A DNA stretch of 64,000 bases from NCBI RefSeq assembly GCF_014117325.1, contig NZ_CP059732.1, forward strand, positions 7,887,501 to 7,951,500. The letters are read 5' to 3'. Positions within the stretch are counted from its first letter, which is position 1. Every line of letters starts with the position of its first letter. Source of the DNA: Spirosoma foliorum (GTDB lineage Bacteria > Bacteroidota > Bacteroidia > Cytophagales > Spirosomataceae). The notes under the pieces were generated by a model. It did no database searches and was not told the origin of the DNA. It saw only the letters and a program-made list of their open reading frames with translations. A program made the translations under genes and the position numbers. Below are positions 1 through 9,668 of this stretch, one piece after another.

Positions 1-1020
<1,020 letters not shown>

Positions 1021-1159
1021 GGTGTTTACTTGAAGAGATTGTTCTATTGGTGATTGGTTGGTGGGGTTGGTGACAGACGAAATCAGGGTCTCTCTCTGTG
1101 GGGAAAAAGACATACCGATATTGATACGTAAGCCGAAAGGCTGGTGTCTGAAGAGTCAC

Positions 1160-1276
1160 TCAGGTTGGTGCTGGTAAGGCGGGTGTTCACCTCTTCCATC
1201 TCGAACAGAGCCGTTAAGCCCCGTACTGCCGATGGTACTGCTGTCACAAGCGGGAGAGTAGGAAGGTGCCACCTGA
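1160..1276 (+). rRNA. 5S ribosomal RNA
   Basis: About 117 nt. The terminal helix is formed by tcaggt (1160-1165) pairing with acctga (1271-1276). The conserved inner block 'ctcgaacagagccgttaagc' lies around 1200-1219, followed by 'gatggtactgc'. It lies about 140 nt after 23S, as expected in a bacterial rrn operon. No tRNA is seen between 23S and 5S or after 5S. Confidence 0.94.
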
Positions 1277-1290
1277 CTGAAATTAAGAAG

Positions 1291-1319
1291 AGAGCCTGTT
1301 CATAAGACAGGCTCTTTTT
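1291..1319 (+). terminator. Intrinsic terminator of the rRNA operon
   Basis: A 9-bp perfect stem, agagcctgt (1291-1299) with acaggctct (1307-1315), has a 7-nt loop and is followed by a T run. It lies 14 nt after 5S in the rRNA direction. Confidence 0.92.
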
Positions 1320-1376
1320 GTTGTTGGTTATAAGAGCATCATGCTTATCGTTACTAAAAGGAATCAGTAATGTATT

Positions 1377-1838
1377 CTAGGCGAATTCAACTTCCTGTAA
1401 AGAAGATAAGGTTATTTTAGCCAAAAGCTGCTCTTCTAACAACTCGGCCCAGGCTATCATATAAGCTACAACATCTTCGCGCATATTATGTCTCAGATAG
1501 CGTTTTTCGACTGGAAAACGACTTAGTACCTGACGATCATCCAAGCGCTCAAGGTGTTTTAAATCCTCTAGAAGCAAACCTGCGCTTAACATTTCATTGA
1601 TAAGAAGATCAATAGGCATCTGACTGGTTGAACAATAGTCTTCGGCTTGTTCATTCCAATCACCATGTCGTTGCATGGCATACTGGTGAATTTGACCTTT
1701 GCTAAGATTTGTGAGCTCTTGGGCTAGATTACCACAATTACAGCCGCCCATATGACCCCATTGATATGGAGCACCATTTTTTAGGCTTTGGGCCGTTTTG
1801 CGGAGCGCATTGATTAATTCGGGAGTTGGACGTGCCAT
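1377..1838 (-). CDS. Conserved hypothetical protein
   Basis: I do not recognise the family. The 153-residue protein has no signal peptide or membrane segment. A Cys pair in GGCNCGN (Cys33, Cys35) and a further Cys in DYCSTS could bind a metal or be a redox pair, but this is speculative. The second half is rich in Leu and Glu and likely helical. It stands alone on the minus strand between the rRNA operon, which is convergent with it, and the leucine cluster. A hairpin terminator lies upstream of it (1898-1922), so it probably has its own promoter in 1839-1897. Confidence 0.75.
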   Translation of the reverse strand: MARPTPELINALRKTAQSLKNGAPYQWGHMGGCNCGNLAQELTNLSKGQIHQYAMQRHGDWNEQAEDYCSTSQMPIDLLINEMLSAGLLLEDLKHLERLDDRQVLSRFPVEKRYLRHNMREDVVAYMIAWAELLEEQLLAKITLSSLQEVEFA

Positions 1839-1897
1839 AGCCGTGAAGGATTTACTGGCGAAACAGACCGTTTTATTAATTTGTTCGGCTAAAAGCT

Positions 1898-1922
1898 AAA
1901 AAGCCCGTCTCGTGAGACGGGC
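1898..1922 (-). terminator. Intrinsic terminator after leuA
   Basis: An 8-bp stem, gcccgtct (1903-1910) with agacgggc (1915-1922), has a 4-nt loop. On the minus strand it is followed by a T run. It begins 6 nt after the leuA stop codon. Confidence 0.9.
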
Positions 1923-1928
1923 CTTAGA

Positions 1929-3068
1929 CTAGCGGACTAATTCCATTAAGTCTTTATCATTTACTTCCTTACGAATGTCTGCCATATCCAGGAAGCGCGT
2001 ATAAATTCCATCGAGGGTTGGCTTGTCATAACGGAAGCCTAACAATTCGAGTCGGTGTTTTAAGGCGTGGCGGCCGCTACGAGCGGTCAGAACGATCGAA
2101 GATTTTGGAACACCAACATCATGTGGATTCATGATCTCATAGTTCTCAGAATGCTTTAAAAAACCGTCCTGGTGAATTCCTGACGAGTGAGCAAACGCAT
2201 TTCGACCCACAATGGCTTTGTTTGCCTGAACAGGCATGCGCATCATTTGAGACACTAAATTGCTTAACGGGAACAAGCGTGTCGAATCGACATTCGTATA
2301 TAAGCCTAATTCCTTCTTCACCTTAATGGCCATTACGACCTCTTCGAGCGATGTATTACCTGCCCGCTCACCAATGCCGTTCATGGTTACTTCTACCTGA
2401 CGTGCGCCATTCATGACACCTGCAAGCGTATTTGCTGTCGCCAGACCTAAATCGTTATGACAGTGAATTGAAATCGTAGCTTTATGAACATTCGATACGT
2501 GTTCATAGATGTACGCAATTTTCCGACCATACTCGTCGGGTAGGCAATAGCCGGTTGTATCTGGAATATTAACGACCGTGGCTCCAGCATTAATAACGGC
2601 TTCTGTTAATTGGGCCAGAAATGCCAGATCCGCACGACCAGCATCTTCGGCATAAAACTCTACATCTTCAACGTAGGTTTTTGCATGCTTAACAGCCGCA
2701 ATGGCTTGCTCAAGAATTTTCTCCCGCGTGCTACCGAATTTATTCCGAATGTGAATATCCGATGAGCCAATTCCCGTGTGAATACGGCCTCGTTTAGCCC
2801 ATTTGAGCGCTTCACCTGCTGCATCGATATCGCCTTTTACGGCCCGGCTAAGTGCACAGATCGTTGGCTCTGTAACGGCTTTCGAGATTTCGACAACGGA
2901 ACGGAAATCACCGGGACTTGAGATAGGGAAGCCTGCTTCAATAATATCGACACCCAATAGTTCCAGTTCTTTGGCAACCACAATTTTTTCCTCTGTGGTC
3001 AACTGGCAGCCTGGCACTTGTTCGCCATCGCGTAAAGTGGTATCGAAAATATAAACTCGTTGGCTCAT
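1929..3068 (-). CDS. leuA: 2-isopropylmalate synthase, short form
   Basis: Condenses acetyl-CoA with 2-ketoisovalerate, the first committed step of leucine synthesis. The HMGL-like TIM barrel covers almost all of its 379 residues: the DTTLRDGEQ motif is at residues 9-17, the metal site HCHND near 200 and GIGERAGN near 230. Classical LeuA proteins are about 500 residues with a C-terminal leucine-sensing domain. Here that regulatory domain is absent, so allosteric inhibition by leucine is not expected. Control appears to be at transcription: the gene has its own promoter (3259-3288), a leader peptide (3170-3217) and a terminator hairpin (3111-3143). A second, long paralogue with the regulatory domain lies at 5277-6797. 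Homocitrate synthase is a related family, but the leu context favours LeuA. Confidence 0.93.
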   Translation of the reverse strand: MSQRVYIFDTTLRDGEQVPGCQLTTEEKIVVAKELELLGVDIIEAGFPISSPGDFRSVVEISKAVTEPTICALSRAVKGDIDAAGEALKWAKRGRIHTGIGSSDIHIRNKFGSTREKILEQAIAAVKHAKTYVEDVEFYAEDAGRADLAFLAQLTEAVINAGATVVNIPDTTGYCLPDEYGRKIAYIYEHVSNVHKATISIHCHNDLGLATANTLAGVMNGARQVEVTMNGIGERAGNTSLEEVVMAIKVKKELGLYTNVDSTRLFPLSNLVSQMMRMPVQANKAIVGRNAFAHSSGIHQDGFLKHSENYEIMNPHDVGVPKSSIVLTARSGRHALKHRLELLGFRYDKPTLDGIYTRFLDMADIRKEVNDKDLMELVR

Positions 3069-3110
3069 GGTCCGATATATATTGAAAACGTAAAAATTTA
3101 TTGGTCTATG

Positions 3111-3143
3111 AAAAAGGCCCTTTCCTGTTGAGAAAGGGCCTTT
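3111..3143 (-). terminator. leuA attenuator hairpin (leader terminator)
   Basis: A 12-bp perfect stem, aaaggccctttc (3113-3124) with gaaagggccttt (3132-3143), has a 7-nt loop. On the minus strand it is followed by five T. It lies between the leader peptide stop (3170) and the leuA start (3068), the position expected of an attenuator. Simple termination of read-through from leuB is the alternative, and it could do both. Confidence 0.82.
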
Positions 3144-3169
3144 AAGTATGGCATATCCTTCTCTCCGTT

Positions 3170-3217
3170 CTATAAAACGTTTAGGTTTTGCAGTCGGTTA
3201 GTAAGGGAAATAGGCAT
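3170..3217 (-). CDS. Candidate leucine leader peptide
   Basis: A 15-codon frame, [15 protein letters not shown], ends in TAG. Four of 15 residues are Leu, using four different codons (CTT, CTG, CTA, TTA), and the last sense codon is Leu. It starts about 35 nt downstream of the predicted transcription start and stops 26 nt before the attenuator stem. The layout is promoter, short Leu-containing frame, terminator, leuA. It is too short for standard gene finding. The Leu codons are not consecutive as in the enterobacterial leuL, which is the main reason for caution. Confidence 0.6.
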   Translation of the reverse strand: MPISLTNRLQNLNVL

Positions 3218-3227
3218 AATTTTATTT

Positions 3228-3239
3228 GCGAAATTTCGC
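3228..3239. promoter_or_regulatory. 12-bp palindrome, candidate operator shared with ilvD
   Basis: GCGAAATTTCGC is a perfect palindrome. It begins 20 nt after the -7 element of the leuA promoter and ends 10 nt before the leader-peptide ATG. The same 12 bp occurs at the same distance from the ilvD -7 region (23379-23390), with further matching bases between. It is probably a repressor or activator site; in RNA it could also form a 4-bp hairpin. Confidence 0.6.
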
Positions 3240-3258
3240 TGTTCGCGTAAATACGCTA

Positions 3259-3288
3259 CAAAAATAACCATTTTGAAAAAGAGTGCAA
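3259..3288 (-). promoter_or_regulatory. leuA promoter (Bacteroidota type)
   Basis: On the minus strand TTG (3288-3286), a 19-nt spacer and TATTTTTG (3266-3259) match the Bacteroidota consensus TTG-N19..21-TAnnTTTG exactly. The transcription start should be near 3252. It drives the leader peptide and leuA independently of the upstream leuCD operon. Confidence 0.75.
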
Positions 3289-3328
3289 GGGAATACACAA
3301 ATTTTTTCAACTGATGATCAGTAGGTAA

Positions 3329-4405
3329 TTATGCATTCAGACGTTGCAGAATTTGCTCGCCCATCGCATCGGTGCCAAGAATTTTATCGGCTGGCGTAGT
3401 GCTATTAGCAATGTCACGCGTGCGGAAACCAGCTTTTAAGATAGCATCTACTGCGTCGATAACCGTCTGCGCTTCTGCTTTGAGACCAAATGAAATATCC
3501 AGTAATAGAGCTACGCACAAAACTGATGCTAATGGATTGGCTACGCCTTTACCTGTAATATCGTGTGCCGAGCCATGAATAGGTTCATAAACCCCTGTGC
3601 TGTCGCCAACCGAAGCCGAAGCCAACATGCCCATTGAACCCGCAATCTGACTGGCTTCATCGGTTAGGATATCACCAAAGAGATTACCTGTTACGACCAC
3701 ATCATAGCGTTTAGGGTCTTTGATCAATAACATGGCCATGGCATCGACAAACTGATGCTCAACGGTAACGTCTGGATACTCAGGTGCCAGGGATTGAACG
3801 ACTTCTCTCCACAAACGGCTGCTTTCAAGTACGTTTGCTTTATCGACAGAACATAGTTTCTTGCTACGTGTACGAGCCGCTTCGAATGCCTTCCGAACAA
3901 TACGCTCTACTTCATATTTGCTGTAGATCATAGTGTCGTAAGCTGTATTGCCTTCATCAATCCGTTCACGTTTACCGAAGTAAACATCACCTGTTAATTC
4001 CCGGAAGAACAGAATATCAGCTCCGCGAAGAATCTCAGGCTTGATACTCGATGCGTCGAGGAGTTCGTCGAAGAGTTTGATTGGGCGCAGGTTGGCGTAC
4101 AAGCCAAGTTCTTTACGCATTTGCAATAAGCCTTGCTCAGGACGGACTTTTGCCGATGGATCGTTGTCGTATTTAGGATGACCTACAGCGCCAAATAAAA
4201 TGGCATCGGCCTCCTTCATTTTAGCTAAAGTTTCGGCTGGTAGGGGGGAACCTGTGGCTTCAATGGCGACGTGACCAATTAGGGCTTCATCGTACGAAAA
4301 TTCATGCCCGAATTTCTGAGCAATAACTTCTAAAACCTGTTTGCCAACGGCGGTTACTTCGGCTCCAATGCCATCGCCTGGCACCACTAGAATGTGTTTT
4401 TTCAT
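3329..4405 (-). CDS. leuB: 3-isopropylmalate dehydrogenase
   Basis: Oxidises and decarboxylates 3-isopropylmalate with NAD+ to give 2-ketoisocaproate. The nucleotide-binding start VVPGDGIGAEV is near residues 8-18, followed by the ELTGDVYFG loop and the metal/NAD region DEASQIAGSMGML and EPIHGSAHDI. The length of about 358 residues is normal. I chose the ATG at 4405 because it puts the family motif at the N-terminus; the in-frame ATG at 4432 adds nine residues with no homology. It is cytosolic and probably co-transcribed with the methyltransferase and leuDC upstream. Transcription then meets the leuA leader region. Confidence 0.96.
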   Translation of the reverse strand: MKKHILVVPGDGIGAEVTAVGKQVLEVIAQKFGHEFSYDEALIGHVAIEATGSPLPAETLAKMKEADAILFGAVGHPKYDNDPSAKVRPEQGLLQMRKELGLYANLRPIKLFDELLDASSIKPEILRGADILFFRELTGDVYFGKRERIDEGNTAYDTMIYSKYEVERIVRKAFEAARTRSKKLCSVDKANVLESSRLWREVVQSLAPEYPDVTVEHQFVDAMAMLLIKDPKRYDVVVTGNLFGDILTDEASQIAGSMGMLASASVGDSTGVYEPIHGSAHDITGKGVANPLASVLCVALLLDISFGLKAEAQTVIDAVDAILKAGFRTRDIANSTTPADKILGTDAMGEQILQRLNA

Positions 4406-4505
4406 TTTTTTCAACTGAAAGAAAAAGCGCATCTGTGCTCAATCTTTCTTTAGGGAACTTATAGCTAAATGGAATTAAACAAAAAGAATTTTAAATGCTT
4501 GTAAG

Positions 4506-5210
4506 CTACTTTGGACGAACAGCTTCGGCAATAACATTTTTGCCAATAACCTGGCCCACGGTTAACACATCAAATACACGACTTACTGGAAATATGGCCC
4601 GGTCGTAAAGAATAACGGATTCTTTAGTAATCCGACCGTCTTTTCCCAACCACTTATAGAGTAACGAGATAAAGTAACCTGCGAAATCATAATACCGGCA
4701 GTCGGTAACCCGAAAGCCAGCATCTTCCAGAATCTGACGAACCAGTTTTTTATCGTAGCGACGATAATGACCAACGTGCTCATCCATATTACTGAAAATT
4801 TCCTGGCGAGCGGGTACAAATACCTTAATTCGACCGCCTGGCTTGAGTTTCGTAAATAACTCTTTTACGATTTCGCCGTGATGCTCGATGTGCTCCAGTA
4901 CGTTGATTGTATAAATTAAATCATACTTTTTCGTTAGTTGACTGATGTCGGTAAAAACGGGTTGTTTGATTAGAGGCAGAAGATCAGGATCAATTTCGGC
5001 AGCATCGACGCTTCCTAATGGAAATCGATTGGCATACTCGCCATTTCCGGCTCCAAAATCTAAGATAGCCTCACCAGGGCGAATATCACTAGATACCCAC
5101 TTGTATAGACCGCTGTTGTAATTGACAGCATGGCTCATAATTGCCAAATTGTCTGATCCGTTATACTCTACTTTCTCTGCCGTTTGTTTTGCCTGGCTCA
5201 TAAAGGACAA
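4506..5210 (-). CDS. SAM-dependent class I methyltransferase
   Basis: The 234-residue protein has SAM-binding motif I, DFGAGNGEYA, at 51-60, an acidic motif II (DAAEIDPDLL) near 70-80, and the post-motif NVLEHIEHHGEIV followed by KLKPGGRIKVFVPA. This is the architecture of the methyltransferase type 11/12 family. The substrate is not predictable. Its place inside a leucine operon, between the long LeuA-like synthase and leuB, is unusual; no methylation step is known in leucine synthesis. It may be a passenger gene. An alternative start is Met4. Confidence 0.85.
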   Translation of the reverse strand: MSFMSQAKQTAEKVEYNGSDNLAIMSHAVNYNSGLYKWVSSDIRPGEAILDFGAGNGEYANRFPLGSVDAAEIDPDLLPLIKQPVFTDISQLTKKYDLIYTINVLEHIEHHGEIVKELFTKLKPGGRIKVFVPARQEIFSNMDEHVGHYRRYDKKLVRQILEDAGFRVTDCRYYDFAGYFISLLYKWLGKDGRITKESVILYDRAIFPVSRVFDVLTVGQVIGKNVIAEAVRPK

Positions 5211-5276
5211 ATTAAATCTAATCTCGTTTTAGCCTTTGTTAACTAGAGCACTAAGTTATTAAACGAATTGTCATTT

Positions 5277-6797
5277 TTAATCCAGCGTATTCAGCATTTT
5301 TTGAGTGGCTTTAATTGCCGATACAGTTTGGTCAGAATCAAGGCCCCTGGTTTTGAATTCACGGTTCTTGTGCTTCCAGGTAATAATCGTTTCGCAAAGG
5401 GCGTCCGTCCTTCCACCGGTTGGAATTCGTACGGCGTAATCGGTCAACTCAGGCAGGGTTAGCTTTTTCTTACTGTAAATCTTCTTGAGCGCATTCATAA
5501 ACGCATCGTACTGACCATCACCCTGCGCATTCTCTTCAAATAGCTCTGTATCAATCCGTACCCGTAACGTAGCCGATGGCTTGAGATCTTTCGAATGCGT
5601 CAACACATAATTAAGAACTTCAACCCGAGAAGCTATTGCATTGGTATTCAGGATATCGGAGATGATATACGGCAAATCTTCACGCGTGACCGCTTCTTTC
5701 TGGTCGCCTAGCTCAATAACCCGTTGAGTCACTTTCTTGAGATCACCTTCAGACAGCAGGATGCCTAATTCGCGGAGGTTGTTCTCAATGTTCGCTTTCC
5801 CCGACATCTTCCCGAGTGCATAGCTGCGTTTGCGACCAAATCGCTCAGGGAGCAAGGCGTTGAAATACAGATTGTTTTTCTTGTCGCCGTCAGCATGAAT
5901 GCCTGCTGTTTGGGTAAACACATTGTCGCCAACGACGGGCTTATTGTCGGGAATCCGAAGGCCTGAGAACGTCTCAACAATCTTGCTAACCTGATACAGA
6001 GATTTTTCAACGACGCCCATTTTTACCTCAGGCATGAAATCGCGCAGGACAGCTATGGCGCTGGCCATTGGCGCATTTCCAGCCCGTTCGCCCAAACCGT
6101 TCACTGTCAGGTGTATACCGTGTGCACCCGCCCGAATTGCCTCCATCACGTTAGCAATGCTGAGGTCATAATCGTTGTGAGCGTGGAAATCGAAATGCAG
6201 ATTTGGATAACGGTTTACTAGCTGACTGATAAACGAGTACGACTCGGATGGAGTCATCACCCCAAGCGTATCGGGCAGCAACACCCGACGAATAGGTTGC
6301 GTTTGAAGAAAATCCAGGTACTGGAGCACGTAATCAGGCGAGTTACGCATGCCATTGCTCCAATCTTCCAGATACACATTGACCTGTAAACCCGATTGTT
6401 GCGCCTGGAGAATAACTTGCTGAATATCGGCGAAATGTTCCTCCGGGGTCTTCTTGAGCTGGTGGGTCAGGTGATTGAGCGAGCCTTTTGTGAGCAGATT
6501 CATCACCTTTGCTCCTGACGCCTGCATCCAGTCGAGCGAGGCTTGTCCATCGACAAAGGTTAGTACCTCTACTTTATCGAGCAGACCAGCTTGGGAAGCC
6601 CAGGCGGTAATCTGCTGTACGGCTTCCAATTCCCCCGCCGACACGCGTGCCGAAGCAACTTCAACGCGGTCTACTTTAACTTCGGTGAGCAGTAATTGGG
6701 CTAGCGCTAATTTCTCGGACGCAGAAAACGACACTCCGCTGGTTTGTTCACCATCGCGAAGCGTCGTGTCCATGATTTCAATATAACGACGTTTCAT
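5277..6797 (-). CDS. 2-isopropylmalate / (R)-citramalate synthase, long form with regulatory domain
   Basis: The protein has 506 residues from the ATG at 6797, which places DTTLRDGEQ at residues 9-17. An in-frame ATG at 6848 lies inside an intergenic inverted repeat and is rejected. The catalytic barrel has HAHNDYDLSIANV and GLGERAGN motifs. The last 110 or so residues form the LeuA dimer/allosteric domain (TLRVRIDTELF, GGRTDALCETIITW). Members of this group are either 2-isopropylmalate synthases or citramalate synthases, which make 2-ketobutyrate from pyruvate with the help of LeuCD and LeuB. The sequence alone does not decide. Because a short LeuA also exists nearby, a citramalate role that bypasses threonine deaminase is attractive but is inference. 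Confidence 0.85.
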   Translation of the reverse strand: MKRRYIEIMDTTLRDGEQTSGVSFSASEKLALAQLLLTEVKVDRVEVASARVSAGELEAVQQITAWASQAGLLDKVEVLTFVDGQASLDWMQASGAKVMNLLTKGSLNHLTHQLKKTPEEHFADIQQVILQAQQSGLQVNVYLEDWSNGMRNSPDYVLQYLDFLQTQPIRRVLLPDTLGVMTPSESYSFISQLVNRYPNLHFDFHAHNDYDLSIANVMEAIRAGAHGIHLTVNGLGERAGNAPMASAIAVLRDFMPEVKMGVVEKSLYQVSKIVETFSGLRIPDNKPVVGDNVFTQTAGIHADGDKKNNLYFNALLPERFGRKRSYALGKMSGKANIENNLRELGILLSEGDLKKVTQRVIELGDQKEAVTREDLPYIISDILNTNAIASRVEVLNYVLTHSKDLKPSATLRVRIDTELFEENAQGDGQYDAFMNALKKIYSKKKLTLPELTDYAVRIPTGGRTDALCETIITWKHKNREFKTRGLDSDQTVSAIKATQKMLNTLD

Positions 6798-6808
6798 ATG
6801 TAATGGTA

Positions 6809-6884
6809 GAATGAGTGAATGATAGAATGATTGAATAGGCTGTCGCAACCTTTTCTATTCAATCATTCTATCATTCACTCATTC
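6809..6884. repeat. Perfect 30-bp inverted repeat filling the leuD-cimA/leuA2 gap
   Basis: Arms 6809-6838 and 6855-6884 are perfectly complementary over 30 bp, with a 16-nt loop. The arms consist of irregular GAATGA/GAATGATA units. The element ends 4 nt from the leuD stop and starts 11 nt before the next gene's ATG. Both genes are co-directional, and no T run follows on the minus strand, so it is not a canonical terminator. Confidence 0.92.
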
Positions 6885-6888
6885 AAAA

Positions 6889-7485
6889 CTAGAAGGGTCT
6901 CGCGTCGGCGAAGGCTTCGATTTCACTTTTCATCGAGAGGAGATAGTCGATGTCATCGTAGCCGTTGGTGAGGTTATGCTTTTTGTATTCGTTGATGGCG
7001 AAGCTTTCGCTTTCGCCCGTAGCCAATAGCGTAATCGTTTGGGCTGGAAGATTTACTTCCAATTCTGTCTTTGGATCGGCTTCGATGGCTGCAAAGATTT
7101 TTTCCAGAAACTCAGGGCTGACCCGTACTGGCAGAATACCAACGTTAATGGAGTTGTTCTGGAAAATATCGGCGAAGAAGCTCGATACGACGCAACGGAA
7201 ACCATAGTCATAAATAGCCCAGGCTGCGTGTTCACGGCTCGATCCGCTACCAAAGTTTTTACCACCGACCAGGATTTTTCCTGAATAAGTCGGATCGTTT
7301 AGGACGAAATCGGCTTTAGGCGTATTGTCGTTGTTGTAGCGCCAATCGCGGAAAAGGTTGTCGCCGAATCCTTTGCGTTCGGTAGCTTTCAGGAATCGGG
7401 CAGGGATAATTTGGTCAGTGTCGACGTTCTCAATCGGCATGGGAACGGCACTGCTCCGGAGTATAGTGAATTTGTCGTAAGCCAT
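6889..7485 (-). CDS. leuD: 3-isopropylmalate dehydratase small subunit
   Basis: With LeuC it isomerises 2- to 3-isopropylmalate. The 198 residues include [14 protein letters not shown] near the N-terminus and the aconitase swivel-domain motif [12 protein letters not shown]. The length is typical. The start is the ATG at 7485 (MAYDKF). A longer reading frame to 7557 runs through intergenic repeat sequence and should not be used. If CimA is active, LeuCD also acts on citramalate. Confidence 0.96.
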   Translation of the reverse strand: MAYDKFTILRSSAVPMPIENVDTDQIIPARFLKATERKGFGDNLFRDWRYNNDNTPKADFVLNDPTYSGKILVGGKNFGSGSSREHAAWAIYDYGFRCVVSSFFADIFQNNSINVGILPVRVSPEFLEKIFAAIEADPKTELEVNLPAQTITLLATGESESFAINEYKKHNLTNGYDDIDYLLSMKSEIEAFADARPF

Positions 7486-7489
7486 TTTG

Positions 7490-7592
7490 GATAATGAATA
7501 ATGTGTAATGAATAATGATCGAGTAATGTGAAACTTGGTTTCAATAAGAGAAGCCATCAGTTTACATTGTCCATTTTACATTATTCATTATC
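7490..7592. repeat. Inverted repeat of the TAATGAATAATG family, leuC-leuD gap
   Basis: The left arm 7490-7510 pairs with 7572-7592 at 19 of 21 positions. The units are AATGAATAATG-like. The right arm overlaps the last codons of leuC. Related units occur at 36223-36310 and 57535-57614. Confidence 0.8.
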
Positions 7593-8990
7593 AATTAAAA
7601 TTCTTGGATCAGTAACTACACCAGTTACGGCGGCAGCGGCAGCTACCAGTGGGCTAGCCAACAAGGTGCGTGCACCGGGTCCCTGACGACCTTCGAAATT
7701 GCGGTTTGACGTTGACACGGCGTATTTACCAGCCGGAACTTTGTCTTCGTTCATGGCCAAACAAGCCGAACAACCGGGCTGACGTAGTTCGAAACCAGCC
7801 TGGGTCAGAATATCCAGAATACCTTCGTCTTTGATTTGTTTCTCCACCACATGCGATCCCGGTACCAACCAGGCCGTAATGTTATCCGCTTTCTGACGTC
7901 CCTTCACGATGGAGGCAAACGCCCGGAAATCTTCAATCCGACCATTCGTGCAACTGCCGAGGAATACAAAATCGACGGGTTTGCCAATCATGGATTCGTT
8001 TTCGGCGAAGCCCATGTATTGCAGCGATTTTTTGTAGCTCGCTGAGCCGTCTTTCACGTCTTCGGCTGCTGGAATCTGGTGCGTTACACCCGTTCCTAAT
8101 CCTGGATTTGTACCATAGGTGATTTGTGGCTCAATGTCGGCTGCATCGAACGTAAGGTCAAGATCGAACGTAGCACCTTCGTCGGTTTTGAGCGTTTCCC
8201 AATAAGGAACCAGTTTGTCCCACTGTTCGCCTTTGGGTGATAGTTCGCGGCCTTTCAGGTAATCGAGCGTGGTTTGGTCGGGGGCAATCATACCACCCCG
8301 AGCGCCCATTTCGATGGTCATGTTACAAACCGTCATCCGGCCTTCCATCGTCATGTTCTCGAACACTTCACCAGCGTACTCGACAAAATAACCGGTAGCA
8401 CCGCTGGCGGTCGTTTGCGAAATGATGTAAAGAATTACATCTTTCGGTAATACGCCTTTGCCCGTTTTACCATTGACCGTAATCCGCATTTTCTTTGGCT
8501 TGGGCTGCATGATACACTGCGTTGCCAGCACCATTTCAACTTCCGAAGTACCAATACCAAAGGCAATCGCTCCAAAAGCACCGTGCGTTGAGGTGTGTGA
8601 ATCACCACAAACGATGGTCATACCCGGTAGTGTGATGCCGTTTTCGGGACCTACTACGTGTACAATACCGTTTTTGATGTGCCCAAGACCCCAGTGAGAG
8701 ATGTTGTATTTAGCCGCATTCCGCTCCAGGGCCGCTAACTGATTCGCCGACATTGGATCGGCTACGGGCAAATGCTGGTTCAGCGTTGGCGTGTTGTGAT
8801 CGGCGGTAGCGAATGTGCGGCCCGAAAACAATACCGGTGCACCACGCCCTTCGAGGCCCAGAAAAGCCACCGGGCTAGTTACTTCGTGAATAAAATGACG
8901 GTCGATGAACAACACATCGGGACCATCTTTAACCTGCCGGATGACGTGCGCATCCCATACTTTATCGAACAGGGTTTTTGGGGTACTCAT
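7581..8990 (-). CDS. leuC: 3-isopropylmalate dehydratase large subunit
   Basis: Catalytic subunit of isopropylmalate isomerase, an aconitase-family [4Fe-4S] enzyme. The 469 residues carry the active-site stretch [13 protein letters not shown] and the cluster cysteines in GSCTNGR and in [11 protein letters not shown]. The start is the ATG at 8990 (MSTPKTLF); 19 extra in-frame residues upstream have no family counterpart. It is the first gene of the leuC-leuD-synthase-methyltransferase-leuB run. I find no convincing promoter or leader peptide in 8991-9222. Confidence 0.96.
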   Translation of the reverse strand: MSTPKTLFDKVWDAHVIRQVKDGPDVLFIDRHFIHEVTSPVAFLGLEGRGAPVLFSGRTFATADHNTPTLNQHLPVADPMSANQLAALERNAAKYNISHWGLGHIKNGIVHVVGPENGITLPGMTIVCGDSHTSTHGAFGAIAFGIGTSEVEMVLATQCIMQPKPKKMRITVNGKTGKGVLPKDVILYIISQTTASGATGYFVEYAGEVFENMTMEGRMTVCNMTIEMGARGGMIAPDQTTLDYLKGRELSPKGEQWDKLVPYWETLKTDEGATFDLDLTFDAADIEPQITYGTNPGLGTGVTHQIPAAEDVKDGSASYKKSLQYMGFAENESMIGKPVDFVFLGSCTNGRIEDFRAFASIVKGRQKADNITAWLVPGSHVVEKQIKDEGILDILTQAGFELRQPGCSACLAMNEDKVPAGKYAVSTSNRNFEGRQGPGARTLLASPLVAAAAAVTGVVTDPRILIDNE

Positions 8991-9222
8991 AGTGGTTAGT
9001 AGGTAACTGTTCTCTGTAGTTGACTCTCTTTCCTCCGGTGTCGCCATGCGGAGAAACGTGATTACAAAGTTGCAGAATCTTATTCAATCCCGTATCCCGT
9101 CATTCGTCCAGTAAATAGCGATTTTAGTTCAGGAGGTTAAATTGGGTGTAAAACCGTATTTATCTATAAGGACAAGTAAAAGGAGGCTCTTGCTACGCGT
9201 GGTTAGAGTTGAAGTTGGCCTG

Positions 9223-9651
9223 TCAGGTGGCCTCAAAGCCATCTTTTAGGGCTGCTTCGAGTATATCAACGTTTATATCTTTCAGCGTTTTGAACTTGAT
9301 GCAATAGCCAGTCACGCTCGCCTTTCCAAGCTTTTCACCATACGTTTTGGCTAAGTATGTCTTATCCTTAATACCAAGGATGTACACCGAGATTCCGGTC
9401 GTGTTTGCACTCAACCCAATTTGATAAAACTCCCGGGTTGTGCCATCAGCATAGTTTATGGTGTAAAATCCATAGCCTATGTTCGGGTTAGAAACCGTTT
9501 TACCATCGCTGTTTTTTCCATTGATGAACCATAATTTAGAAGCTGGTGACGCTTGAAGTATGCGCCGGTGCAACTCTTGCAGATCGCTCTGTTTGGGCTC
9601 AGGCTGGCTAGTAATATAATTGTTGATTTGCTCTTCTATGTTCATAGCCAA
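9223..9651 (-). CDS. DUF1801 domain protein
   Basis: The 142-residue cytosolic protein begins with a helical segment (IEEQINNYITSQPE) and continues with a small alpha/beta domain ending in CIKFKTLKDINVDILEAAL, typical of the DUF1801/YdhG-like group. The function is unknown; related folds bind small ligands or metals. It lies 17 nt downstream of the PQQ dehydrogenase gene on the same strand and may be co-transcribed. The start could be Met1 or Met3. Confidence 0.8.
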   Translation of the reverse strand: MAMNIEEQINNYITSQPEPKQSDLQELHRRILQASPASKLWFINGKNSDGKTVSNPNIGYGFYTINYADGTTREFYQIGLSANTTGISVYILGIKDKTYLAKTYGEKLGKASVTGYCIKFKTLKDINVDILEAALKDGFEAT

Positions 9652-9668
9652 GTGCGAGGTGTTTTTAT

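Noticed and set aside
3111..3288. T-box or riboswitch upstream of leuA
   Set aside because: No T-box motif or known riboswitch core is seen; the region is short and is explained by a leader peptide and terminator.
9001..9222. Possible leader peptide or attenuator upstream of leuC
   Set aside because: The only short frame is in phase with leuC, there is no terminator hairpin, and the -7-like box CAACTTTG lacks a partner.
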